Positions 15,705 to 23,447 of a DNA stretch of 64,000 bases are shown here, piece after piece. The translations under genes were made by a program, and so were the position numbers. Origin of the DNA: Planobispora rosea (GTDB lineage: Bacteria; Actinomycetota; Actinomycetes; Streptosporangiales; Streptosporangiaceae); contig NZ_BMQP01000021.1 of assembly GCF_014648175.1 (NCBI RefSeq), forward strand, positions 1 through 64,000. Direction: 5' to 3'. The notes below the pieces were generated by a model. That model did no database searches and was not told where the DNA came from. It saw nothing but the letters and a program-made list of their open reading frames with translations. The stretch's first letter is position 1; every line of letters begins with the position of its first letter.

Positions 15705-17256
15705 TCAGCCCGGACAGGAACCGGGCCGCGATCGGCGCCGCGGTCCCGGAACCGGAGCCGCCGCCCTCGACGATCACCGCGAAGGCCAGGTCCCCCCGGT
15801 AGCCGATGAACCAGGCGTGCGAGGGCGGCTCCTCGCCGGAGCCGTACTCCGCGGTCCCGGTCTTGCCCGCCGTACCGGGCGGGAAGGAGACCGCGCTCGC
15901 CGTGCCCTCCACGACCACGGCGGGCATCAGCGTGCGTAGCGCCCGCACCACCGCGGGCTCCAGTTTCCTCGGCCGGCCCGGCGGGAGCAGGTCCGGGTCC
16001 ACCAGCCGGGGCGGGCGCCAGGAGCCGTCGGCGATGGCCGCCGCCACGGTGGCCATGTTGAGCGGGCTGGTCAGCACGCGGCCCTGGCCGATCGAGGCGG
16101 CGGCGAGATCGGTGTCGTCCTTCGGGGCGGGGAACCGCGCCCGTACGGCCGGCACCCCGGGCTCCACCGGCGCCTCGAACCCGAAGCCCCCGGCGACCTC
16201 CCCCAGCCGCCGCCCGCCGAGCCGGTCCACGGCCAGCCGCCCGAACGTGGTGTTGCACGAGTGCGCGAACGCCTCCCGCAGCGAGGGCGTGCCGTAGTCC
16301 TCGAACCCGGCGTTGTGGAACGGGAAGCCGCCGATGTTCTGCTCGGCGGGGCAGGACACCCGCTCCCCGGCGGTCATTCCGTCGGCGACCAGGGCCGAGG
16401 CGGTGACCACCTTGAACGTCGAGCCCGGCGGGTAGTGGCCGAGCAGCGCCCGGTTGAACCCGCCCGGCTTGTTGACCGCCGCCAGGATCTCGCCGGTCGA
16501 GGGGCGGAGCGCGACCAGCGAGGCGGGCCTGTCCACCTCCCGCAGGGCGTCCGCCGCGGCCCGGTGGACCCGCAGGTCGACGGTGGTCCTCAGCTCCCTG
16601 CCCGGTTCCGCCTCGGAGGCGGCGAGGGTCGCGAGCGTGGTGTCCCCCCTCACCAGCTCGATCCGGCCGGAGGAGGTGCCGGTGAGGTGATCGCGGTAGG
16701 TCTTCTTCAGTTCCTCGACGAGTTGTTGCACCGAGCCGGGGGCGGAGGCGGTGTCGATGCGGGTGCCGTCGGCGGCGAGGACGGGCGCCGGCTCGGCCTC
16801 GGCCGTCACGGCCCTGACGCGCGTCCCCTCACGGAGGCGGGGATGGACGGCGGCGGGGGACCACCGCACCCGCCAGGTCCGCTCGTGTTCGACCAGGGTC
16901 AGCGATCCGTCGTAGGACCAGTCCACGGGTCCTTCCAGCCGGGCGCGGAACCGTACCGCGGTGCCGGTCGAGGTGTCTTCCCCGGTACCGGCCGCGGTGC
17001 CGCCCGTCCCGGTGACCTCGAAGCGGGTCCCGGAGAGCTTCAGGTCGCTCCGGAAGCGCCGGTACCAGCGCTCGAAGTCGTCCGGGGGACCGACGGCGAG
17101 CGCCCGCATCGCCGGGTAGTCCTGCCGTGACCAGGCGGCCAGGAAGTCGCGTGCGGTCTCCTCGGGAGTGCCCTCGGTGCGCAGCGACCACGCGATCCCG
17201 CCGATCGCCACGGCCGGAACCAGCACCGCCGCCGCGGCCAGCGCCTTCAGTCTCAT
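15694..17256 (-). CDS. Penicillin-binding transpeptidase with NTF2-like N-terminal domain
   Basis: Membrane-anchored D,D-transpeptidase of 520 residues. An N-terminal signal anchor (about 4-24) is followed by a MecA-type NTF2-like domain (about 30-145, ending WRVRWSPAAVHPRLREG). A short linker leads to a transpeptidase domain (about 225-520) with all three motifs intact: SxxK at S279-K282 (PPGSTFKVV), SxN at S333-N335 (HSCNTTFG) and KTG at K465-G467 (GTAGKTGTAEYG). It would cross-link peptidoglycan outside the membrane. The start at 17256 places the signal anchor at the N-terminus. It is divergent from a LysR gene across a strong palindrome. A paralogue with destroyed motifs is encoded at 53698. 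Confidence 0.93.
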   Translation of the reverse strand: MRLKALAAAAVLVPAVAIGGIAWSLRTEGTPEETARDFLAAWSRQDYPAMRALAVGPPDDFERWYRRFRSDLKLSGTRFEVTGTGGTAAGTGEDTSTGTAVRFRARLEGPVDWSYDGSLTLVEHERTWRVRWSPAAVHPRLREGTRVRAVTAEAEPAPVLAADGTRIDTASAPGSVQQLVEELKKTYRDHLTGTSSGRIELVRGDTTLATLAASEAEPGRELRTTVDLRVHRAAADALREVDRPASLVALRPSTGEILAAVNKPGGFNRALLGHYPPGSTFKVVTASALVADGMTAGERVSCPAEQNIGGFPFHNAGFEDYGTPSLREAFAHSCNTTFGRLAVDRLGGRRLGEVAGGFGFEAPVEPGVPAVRARFPAPKDDTDLAAASIGQGRVLTSPLNMATVAAAIADGSWRPPRLVDPDLLPPGRPRKLEPAVVRALRTLMPAVVVEGTASAVSFPPGTAGKTGTAEYGSGEEPPSHAWFIGYRGDLAFAVIVEGGGSGSGTAAPIAARFLSGLSGR

Positions 17257-17316
17257 AGCGTCCCCCTTGTCCTCGCCGATCGAGGAGACCAGAGGGGAAC
17301 GTGCAATGTCCAATAT

Positions 17317-17341
17317 CCATATAGATCTCTAATCTATATGG
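17317..17341. promoter_or_regulatory. LysR-type operator palindrome
   Basis: Perfect inverted repeat CCATATAGAT (17317-17326) and ATCTATATGG (17332-17341) around a 5-base centre. It is AT-rich against a very GC-rich background and includes the T-N11-A pattern of LysR binding sites. It lies between the PBP start (17256) and the lysR start (17363), so it can govern both. Confidence 0.85.
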
Positions 17342-17362
17342 AAAGTGATATGATCGCTGGTC

Positions 17363-18394
17363 ATGGACCTGGTGAAGCATCTGCGCTACTTCACCGTCGT
17401 CGCGGAGGAACTGCACTTCGGCAACGCGGCGGTCCGCCTCGGCATGGCGCAGCCGCCGCTCAGCCAGGGCATCCGGCGGCTGGAGGAGGAACTGGGCGTG
17501 CGGCTGTTCGACCGCTCCAGCCGCCGGGTCCGGCTGACCGAGGCGGGGCGGGCGGTCCTGGCCGAGGCGGGGGAGATCCTCGCCCGGGTCGACCGGCTCC
17601 GCGCCCTCGCCGGGCGGGAGGAGGGGGCGGTCCTGCGGGCCGGGATCCCGCCGGACCTGGGCTCGACGGTGATCGCGGCACTGATCGCCGGGTTCGAGGC
17701 GGCGTGCCGGGAGGCGGTCGCGACCGGTCCCGGGGAGCCGGGTCGCGGGAAAGCGGTCGGTGAGGGGACGGGATCCACGGAGGCGGGTCGCGGGAGAGCG
17801 GGCCGGGAGGGGACGGGGCGAGGGGTGCGGCTCGTGCCCACCGAGATGTGGAGCGCCGACCAGGCCGCCGCCCTCACCGCCGGCACCCTGGACGTGGGCG
17901 TGCTCCGCCACCCGATCGCCGCCCCGGGCCTGAGCTTCGGGCCGGTGCTCGTCCAGTACCCGGGCGTCGTGCTCGCCGAGTCCGACCCGCTCGCGCGCCT
18001 GTCCTCGGTCCACCTGGCCGATCTGGCCGGGCGGCGGCTCGTCCTGTACCCCGGGGAGCCGGGGCTGCACGAGGAGACGCTCGGGGAGTGCCGCCGCCAC
18101 GGGTTCGTCCCGCAGGAGGTGCACCAGGCGCAGACCCTCGGCCTGGTCATGGCGGGGACGGCCGTCGCCTTCGGCCCGCGGGTGACGCTGCCGGGCCTGT
18201 GCTGGAGGCCGCTGGTGGGCAGTCCGCTGGCCTGGCGGATCTCCGTCGCCTGGCGGGGCGAGGCGGGACCGGCGGCCGAGGCGTTCGGGGCGGTGGCCGT
18301 ACGGGTGCTGAAGGAGAATGCGGGGATGACGGACGACGGCGCGGCGCCGGTGCGGCGGGTGCGGTCCCGGCCCGCCTCGGGGTTCCTGGCATGA
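17363..18394 (+). CDS. LysR-family transcriptional regulator
   Basis: Regulator of 343 residues. The N-terminal helix-turn-helix spans about 1-60 (LRYFTVVAEELHFGNAAVRL, QPPLSQGIRRLEEELGVRLF). The effector-binding domain spans about 90-310. A Gly/Arg/Glu-rich stretch (about 120-155) interrupts the effector domain early, encoded by repetitive GC-rich DNA, and is absent from typical LysR proteins. The ATG at 17363 is the natural start, with the operator ending 21 bases upstream. Its stop overlaps the next gene by 4 bases. Position between a PBP and a beta-lactamase-like gene recalls the ampR-ampC arrangement, but the inducer is unknown. Confidence 0.9.
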   Translation: MDLVKHLRYFTVVAEELHFGNAAVRLGMAQPPLSQGIRRLEEELGVRLFDRSSRRVRLTEAGRAVLAEAGEILARVDRLRALAGREEGAVLRAGIPPDLGSTVIAALIAGFEAACREAVATGPGEPGRGKAVGEGTGSTEAGRGRAGREGTGRGVRLVPTEMWSADQAAALTAGTLDVGVLRHPIAAPGLSFGPVLVQYPGVVLAESDPLARLSSVHLADLAGRRLVLYPGEPGLHEETLGECRRHGFVPQEVHQAQTLGLVMAGTAVAFGPRVTLPGLCWRPLVGSPLAWRISVAWRGEAGPAAEAFGAVAVRVLKENAGMTDDGAAPVRRVRSRPASGFLA

Positions 18395-19269
18395 CGGGCG
18401 GCGCGGGCGTGGAGGAGTTCGACGGGCTGTTCCGCGCGGCGGGTGTGACCGGTTTCCTGTACGCCGTGGACGTGGACACCGGTGCCGAGGTGGCCTACGG
18501 CGCGGACGAGCCCGTGGTCCTGGCGTCGGTATTCAAGATCGCCTTGCTGGTGGAGTTCTTCCGGCAGGCGGACCGGGGGGCGCTGGACCCGGCCGAGCGG
18601 GTCACCGTTATGGCGGGCCGCCACACTCCCGGGCCCACCGGGGTGTCGGCGATGACCGACGACGTGACGATGTCCCTGCGCGACCTGGCCTACCTGATGA
18701 TCGCGGTGAGCGACAACACCGCGGCCGACACCTTGATCGGCCGGGTCGGCCTGGGGGCGGTCAACACCATGCTGGACGGGTTCGGACTGGCCCGGACGCG
18801 GGTGGAGCACGACTGCGCGACGCTGTTCACCAGCGTCGTGGAGGACTCCGGCCAGGAGGACATGCCGACCGATCCGGCGGTGGTCTCCCGGCTGCGCGTG
18901 CTCGACCCGGCCCGTACCAACCGCAGCACGCCGCGCGAGACGGCCCGGCTGCTCGCCATGATCTGGCGGGACGAGGCGGCCTCGCCCGAGTCCTGCGCGT
19001 GGATGCGCCGCCTGCTGGGCCTGCAGGTCTGGCCGCACCGGCTGGCCTCGGGCTTCCCCTACGACGACGTCGCGGTCAGCGGCAAGACCGGCACGCTGCC
19101 CACCCTCCGCAACGAGGCCGGCGTCGTGGAGTACCCCGACGGCGGGTGCTACGCCGTCGCCGTCTTCACCCGCTCGTACGGCACCGCCCAGAACCAGCCG
19201 CGCGCCGACGCGGTGATCGGCACCGCGGCCCGGGCCGCCGTGGAACGCCTGCGGTCCCGGCCCGGGTGA
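18391..19269 (+). CDS. Class A beta-lactamase-like serine hydrolase, no signal peptide
   Basis: Protein of 292 residues in the beta-lactamase/transpeptidase fold. The active-site motifs of class A enzymes are present: S46-V-F-K49, S107-D-N109 and K232-T-G234. I cannot identify the Glu of the omega loop with confidence, since the region reads ARTNRSTPRETARLL. There is no signal peptide, so the protein is predicted to be cytoplasmic, which is odd for a beta-lactamase. It might hydrolyse another ester or amide. It overlaps lysR by 4 bases (ATGA) and is translationally coupled to it. Confidence 0.85.
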   Translation: MTGGAGVEEFDGLFRAAGVTGFLYAVDVDTGAEVAYGADEPVVLASVFKIALLVEFFRQADRGALDPAERVTVMAGRHTPGPTGVSAMTDDVTMSLRDLAYLMIAVSDNTAADTLIGRVGLGAVNTMLDGFGLARTRVEHDCATLFTSVVEDSGQEDMPTDPAVVSRLRVLDPARTNRSTPRETARLLAMIWRDEAASPESCAWMRRLLGLQVWPHRLASGFPYDDVAVSGKTGTLPTLRNEAGVVEYPDGGCYAVAVFTRSYGTAQNQPRADAVIGTAARAAVERLRSRPG

Positions 19270-19370
19270 CCGGCCCGCGGGACGGCTACGTGGCCGGTCC
19301 ACATATCGTCCGCCGCCGTATGTGGGTACCCGGGGATGACATCCCGGCGGGACGCGGAGAGGATGGGGTC

Positions 19371-21404
19371 ATGGTTGAGGAAGGTACGCGGCTCTGGGAA
19401 CCCACGCCGGAGATCGTGCGGGACGCCAAGGTCACCCGCTACATGGAGTGGCTCGGGCGGCCGGTTGACTATCAGGCTCTGTGGCAGTGGTCGGTAGACG
19501 CTCCGGCCGAGTTCTGGACATCGGTCTGGGACTATTTCGAGGTCGCCGGAGCGCGTGGTGACGGGCCCGTCATATCTGGGACGATGCCGGGCGTCGAATG
19601 GTTCACCGGATCGACGCTGAACTACGCGGAGAACGCGCTGCGCCGCGCCGCGTCGGAGCCCGGCCGGATCGCGGTGATCTTCCGCGACGAGTCGGGGGCG
19701 CGGCGTACGCTCACGCTCGGCGAGCTGGCCGGGGAGGTCGCCCGGGTCCGCGCAGGTCTGGCCCGGCTGGGGGTCGGCCGGGGCGACCGGGTCGCGGCCT
19801 ACGCGCCGAACGTGCCCGAGACCCTGGTCGCCTTCCTCGCCACCGCGTCCCTGGGCGCGATCTGGTCCTCCTGCTCGCCGGACTTCGGCGCCCCCAGCGT
19901 GATCGACCGCTTCACCCAGATCGAGCCCAAGGTGCTCATCACGGTGGACGGCTACGACTACAACGGCAGACACTTCGACCGGGCCGAGGTGGCCGGCGAC
20001 ATCGCCGCCCGGCTCCCGTCCCTCGTCGCCCGGGTGCGCATGCCCGCCGGAGGCGCCGCGGAGAGCCCCGAGAGCCCCGAGAGCCCCGAGAGCCCGGAGA
20101 GCCCGGTGGGCACGGCGGGTACGGCGGGCGCGTCGGCCGCCGCACCCGCGGGCCGGGCGCCGGGCGTCCCGGGCGCCGGCTGCCCCGTCGTGAGCTGGGC
20201 GGAGCTGCGTTCGTCCGAGGAGCCCCTGGCCTTCGAGCCGGTCCCGTTCGGCCACCCGCTGTGGATCGTCTACTCCTCCGGCACCACCGGCCTGCCCAAG
20301 CCGATCGTGCACGGCCACGGCGGCGTGGTCCTGGAACACCTCAAGGCGCTCTCCTTCCACCAGGACCTCGGCCCCGAGGACGTCTTCTTCTGGTACACCA
20401 CGACCGGCTGGATGATGTGGAACTACCTCATCGGCGGCCTGCTGGTCGGCGCGGCCGTGGTGCTCTACGACGGTTCGGCGACCCATCCCGGGACCGACGC
20501 CCTGTGGCGGCTGGCCGCCGAGGAGGGCGTCACCTACTTCGGCACCGGCGCGCCGTACATCATCGCCTCCATGAAGGCGGGCGTGAAGCCCACCGGGCTG
20601 GAGAGGCTGCGCGGTCTGGGCTCGACCGGCTCGCCGCTCCCGCCGGAGGGCTTCGCCTGGGTGCACGAGACGCTGCCGGAGGCGCAGCTCGGCTCGTTCT
20701 CCGGCGGCACCGACGTGTGCACCGGCTTCGTCGGCGCGGTCCCGCTGCTGCCGGTGGACGCCGGGGTCATCCCGTGCCGCTGCCTGGGCGCGAAGGTCGA
20801 GTCGTTCGACCCGTCGGGCGAGCCCGTGGTCGGCGAGGTGGGCGAGCTGGTGCTGACCCAGCCGATGCCGTCCATGCCGGTGATGTTCTGGAACGACCCC
20901 GACGGCTCCCGCTACCGGGAGAGCTACTTCGCCGACTACCCCGGCGTCTGGCGGCACGGCGACTGGATCAAGATCCTCCCCGGCGGCGGCTGCGTGATCT
21001 ACGGCCGGTCCGACTCCACGCTGAACCGCGGCGGCGTGCGCATGGGCACCAGCGAGTTCTACCGGGTGGTCGAGCGCTTCGAGGAGATCGCCGACAGCCT
21101 GGTGATCGACACCGGCCAGCTCGGCCAGGAGGGTCGCCTGCTGCTCTACGTCACCATGGCCGAGGGCGCGGAGCTCACCGACGACCTGGTCATGCGCCTG
21201 CGCGCGACGCTGCGGGAGGAACTGTCCCCCCGGCACGTCCCCAACGAGATCACCGAGGTCCCCGGCATCCCGCGCACCCTGAGCGGCAAGAAGCTGGAGG
21301 TCCCGGTCCGCAAGATCCTCCTCGGGACACCGCCGGAGAAGGCCGCCAACCTCGACGCCATGGCCAACCCCGAGGTGCTGTCCCACTTCACACCCGAATC
21401 CTGA
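19371..21404 (+). CDS. aacS: Acetoacetyl-CoA synthetase
   Basis: ANL-superfamily ligase, 677 residues, which activates acetoacetate to acetoacetyl-CoA with ATP. The N-terminal ACS-type cap includes YMEWLGRPVDYQALWQWSVD. Adenylation motifs are IVYSSGTTGLPKPIVHG, WMMWNYLIGGLLVGA, GSFSGGTDVCTGF and the hinge YGRSDSTLNRGGVRMGTSE. The C-terminal lysine motif is RTLSGKKLEVPVRKIL. Length and order fit AacS. A Ser-Pro-Glu repeat expands a surface loop near residues 230-265. GAGAGGA lies 7 bases before the ATG. A long palindrome follows the stop by 6 bases. Confidence 0.9.
   Translation: MVEEGTRLWEPTPEIVRDAKVTRYMEWLGRPVDYQALWQWSVDAPAEFWTSVWDYFEVAGARGDGPVISGTMPGVEWFTGSTLNYAENALRRAASEPGRIAVIFRDESGARRTLTLGELAGEVARVRAGLARLGVGRGDRVAAYAPNVPETLVAFLATASLGAIWSSCSPDFGAPSVIDRFTQIEPKVLITVDGYDYNGRHFDRAEVAGDIAARLPSLVARVRMPAGGAAESPESPESPESPESPVGTAGTAGASAAAPAGRAPGVPGAGCPVVSWAELRSSEEPLAFEPVPFGHPLWIVYSSGTTGLPKPIVHGHGGVVLEHLKALSFHQDLGPEDVFFWYTTTGWMMWNYLIGGLLVGAAVVLYDGSATHPGTDALWRLAAEEGVTYFGTGAPYIIASMKAGVKPTGLERLRGLGSTGSPLPPEGFAWVHETLPEAQLGSFSGGTDVCTGFVGAVPLLPVDAGVIPCRCLGAKVESFDPSGEPVVGEVGELVLTQPMPSMPVMFWNDPDGSRYRESYFADYPGVWRHGDWIKILPGGGCVIYGRSDSTLNRGGVRMGTSEFYRVVERFEEIADSLVIDTGQLGQEGRLLLYVTMAEGAELTDDLVMRLRATLREELSPRHVPNEITEVPGIPRTLSGKKLEVPVRKILLGTPPEKAANLDAMANPEVLSHFTPES
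20061..20105 (+). repeat. 9-bp minisatellite within aacS
   Basis: Five consecutive copies of GAGAGCCCC (the last two end in G), encoding five Glu-Ser-Pro repeats. The unit is a multiple of three, so changes in copy number keep the reading frame. Confidence 0.9.
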
Positions 21405-21410
21405 GACCGT

Positions 21411-21462
21411 CCGCAAATCACTGAAGTTCCAGTCCAGTGGACTGTACTTCAGTGATTTGCGG
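21411..21462. promoter_or_regulatory. 52-bp near-perfect palindrome before the DUF234-type ATPase
   Basis: The left arm at 21411-21427 (CCGCAAATCACTGAAGT) is exactly complementary to the right arm at 21446-21462. Inside lies a second perfect dyad, CAGTCCA (21430-21436) and TGGACTG (21438-21444), around a single G. Almost the entire element is self-complementary and it is AT-richer than its surroundings. It starts 6 bases after the aacS stop and ends 8 bases before the ATPase start. It could be an operator, a terminator without a U-tract, or an end of a former mobile unit. Confidence 0.85.
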
Positions 21463-21470
21463 GGTCGCCC

Positions 21471-22934
21471 ATGGTCGTGAAACCCGACTACGTCTTCGAC
21501 CGTGACTGGGAGTGGGAGGCGTTGTCCTCCTTCGCCGAGGGGACGCAGGCCGAGGTGGCGTTCGGGGTGGTCAGCGGCCGTCGCAGGCAGGGCAAGACGT
21601 TCCTGCTCAAGGCGCTGGCCGAGGCGACGGGCGGGTTCTACTTCGAGGCGACCGAGGGGACGAGCGTCGAGTCGCTCCGCCTGTTCGGCATGGCTCTGGC
21701 CCGACACCAAGGCTCGCCGGTGGGCTATCCCTTCGCGGACTGGCGGGACGCGCTGGAGTTCTTCTTCTCGCTCCCGAAGGACCGGCCGCTCCCGCTGATC
21801 ATCGACGAGTTCCCGTACCTGATGAAGGCCGAACCGGCCCTGCCGTCGATCCTCAAGCAGGAGATCGACCTGCGCGGGCGGACCCACCGGGGAAGCAGCC
21901 TCGCGCGGGTCCTGATCTGCGGGTCCGCGCTCTCCGTGATGGGGAGGATCCTGTCCGGCCAGGCACCCCTCCGTGGACGGGCCCGCCTGGAACTGCTGGT
22001 CCAGCCGCTGGGGTTCCGTGAGGCAGCGCGGTTCTGGGGAATCTCCGATCCCCGGCTGGCCGCGCTGGTGCACGCCGTGGTAGGCGGGACACCCGCCTAC
22101 CGGGACGAGTTCACAGCCGGTGACCTCCCGGCTTCCCTGGAGGACTTCGACGGCTGGGTGGTCCGTACGGTTCTCAACCGTCGCACCCCCATTTTCCGTG
22201 AGGGGCGCTACCTCCTGGCCGAGGAGAGCGACATCCGGGACCCCGCGCTCTATCACTCGGTTCTGGCCGCGGTCGCCGAGGGGAACAGCACCTGGGGCGG
22301 GATCGCTGGCCATATCGGTTACAAATCCTCTGACATCGCCCATCCGATCAACGTTCTGGAGGACTGCGGGCTTCTGGTCAAGGAGAAAGACGCCTTCAAG
22401 TCCGCCTCGCAGTACCGGATCACCGAACCCCTGATCTCCTTCTATCAGGCGATCATGCGTCCTGAGTGGACCGATCTCGGCATCGGCCATGCCCAGGAGG
22501 TATGGGATCGGTCCCGGCAGCGTTTCCTGTCCAGGATCATGGGCCCGCACTTCGAGACCCTGTGCCGGGAGTTCGCACTACGCCACGCGCGCGAGGTGTT
22601 CACGGGGGGCGTGGGCGAGGTCGCGGCGGGTACGGTCGTGGATCCCTCCACTCGCAAGCAGATCCAGGTGGGCGTCGCCGTCCTCGGTCCCGCTTACCCG
22701 AACGAGGCGCGTGCGGTCAGGTCGCTCGGTGAGGCGAAGTGGGACAAGGTCATGGGGATCAGGCATCTCCAGCGCCTGCGGCGTGCCCGAGACCTGCTCG
22801 CCGCGAAAGGGTATGACACCTCCCGCACGGTTCTGGCCTGCTACAGCGGCGCCGGTTTCGACGCCGACCTCATGGCCGCCGCACGGGAGGACGACCTGGT
22901 CCTCCTGGTGGATCTGCCCACGCTGTACGGCTGA
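21471..22934 (+). CDS. AAA-type ATPase of the DUF234 (archaeal-ATPase-like) family
   Basis: Protein of 487 residues with an N-terminal P-loop ATPase (about 15-210): Walker A SGRRRQGKTFLL near residue 35 and Walker B LPLIIDEFPYL near 107. A winged-helix-like region follows (about 250-320, STWGGIAGHIGYKSSDIAHP), then a C-terminal DUF234/restriction-endonuclease-like domain (about 360-487) with the pattern VDPSTRKQIQVGVAVLG and SLGEAKWD. The aspartate/Glu-x-Lys spacing there recalls PD-(D/E)XK folds. The biological role of this family is not established. Its GC content is slightly lower than its neighbours and it follows an unusual palindrome, which suggests transfer. Confidence 0.8.
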   Translation: MVVKPDYVFDRDWEWEALSSFAEGTQAEVAFGVVSGRRRQGKTFLLKALAEATGGFYFEATEGTSVESLRLFGMALARHQGSPVGYPFADWRDALEFFFSLPKDRPLPLIIDEFPYLMKAEPALPSILKQEIDLRGRTHRGSSLARVLICGSALSVMGRILSGQAPLRGRARLELLVQPLGFREAARFWGISDPRLAALVHAVVGGTPAYRDEFTAGDLPASLEDFDGWVVRTVLNRRTPIFREGRYLLAEESDIRDPALYHSVLAAVAEGNSTWGGIAGHIGYKSSDIAHPINVLEDCGLLVKEKDAFKSASQYRITEPLISFYQAIMRPEWTDLGIGHAQEVWDRSRQRFLSRIMGPHFETLCREFALRHAREVFTGGVGEVAAGTVVDPSTRKQIQVGVAVLGPAYPNEARAVRSLGEAKWDKVMGIRHLQRLRRARDLLAAKGYDTSRTVLACYSGAGFDADLMAAAREDDLVLLVDLPTLYG

Positions 22935-22959
22935 CGCCGGAAACCGCGATCTTCTCACT

Positions 22960-22979
22960 TCTGTGACCCGGGTCGCAGA
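22960..22979. promoter_or_regulatory. Imperfect 20-bp palindrome between convergent genes
   Basis: TCTGTGACCC is followed by GGGTCGCAGA, complementary except for one pair. It lies between the ATPase stop (22934) and the end of the HxlR gene (23005). It may act as a bidirectional hairpin at the gene ends, although there is no U-tract. Confidence 0.45.
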
Positions 22980-23004
22980 GGCTCGGCGGGCCCCGATGGC
23001 GTGG

Positions 23005-23361
23005 TCAGCTGCCGACGGCTGACTCGCGGGCGGCCATGACCTCGTTCACGTGCTCCTCGGCCCAGTCGGTGATGGCCCGGATGGGGGCCTGGAGCGACTG
23101 GCCGAGCGGGGTCAGCTCGTACTCCACGCGGGGCGGGACCTCGGCGAAGACGTGCCGGGTCAGCAGGCCGTCGGCGGCCATGGCGCGCAGGGTCTGGGTG
23201 AGGACCTTGGGGGTGACGCCGCCGATCGTGTCACGCAATTCGGTGAAGCGCCGGGGGCCGTTGCGCAGGCTCAGCACGACCAGCACCGACCACTTGTCGC
23301 CGATGCGGTCGAGGACCAGGCGGGTGGGGCACTCGGGGTTGAACGCGTCTCCGTCCATCAT
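23005..23361 (-). CDS. HxlR-family transcriptional regulator
   Basis: Small winged-helix regulator of 118 residues. The family hallmarks are CPTRLVLDRIGDKWSVLVVL near the N-terminus, NGPRRFTELRDTIGGVTPKVLTQTL (recognition helix region) and YELTPLGQSLQAPI. The single N-terminal cysteine (Cys11) is in the position used for redox or electrophile sensing in several HxlR proteins. Two adjacent ATG codons (23361 and 23358) are both possible. It is divergent from the Rossmann/SnoaL fusion gene, with a palindrome between the starts, and probably represses that gene. Confidence 0.92.
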   Translation of the reverse strand: MMDGDAFNPECPTRLVLDRIGDKWSVLVVLSLRNGPRRFTELRDTIGGVTPKVLTQTLRAMAADGLLTRHVFAEVPPRVEYELTPLGQSLQAPIRAITDWAEEHVNEVMAARESAVGS

Positions 23362-23397
23362 GGTTTCCCAAGGGTAGCAAGGGCACGTTGAAGTAAC

Positions 23398-23416
23398 CAG
23401 TATCTGATGGATACTG
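23398..23416. promoter_or_regulatory. Probable HxlR operator
   Basis: Perfect inverted repeat CAGTATC (23398-23404) and GATACTG (23410-23416) with a 5-base centre, in the 86-base divergent gap between the hxlR-type gene and the fusion gene. The AGTATC...GATACT dyad resembles operators of YodB/HxlR-type regulators. Confidence 0.75.
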
Positions 23417-23447
23417 TCGGCCGCGACGACTTCTCAGGAGGTGTTTC

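Noticed and set aside
18391-19269. Secreted antibiotic-resistance beta-lactamase
   Set aside because: The motifs match, but there is no signal peptide and the omega-loop Glu is unclear, so resistance cannot be claimed.
19149-22550. Minus-strand open frame of more than 1100 codons across aacS and the ATPase
   Set aside because: It crosses two clear + strand genes and a palindrome, and its protein is repetitive antisense composition.
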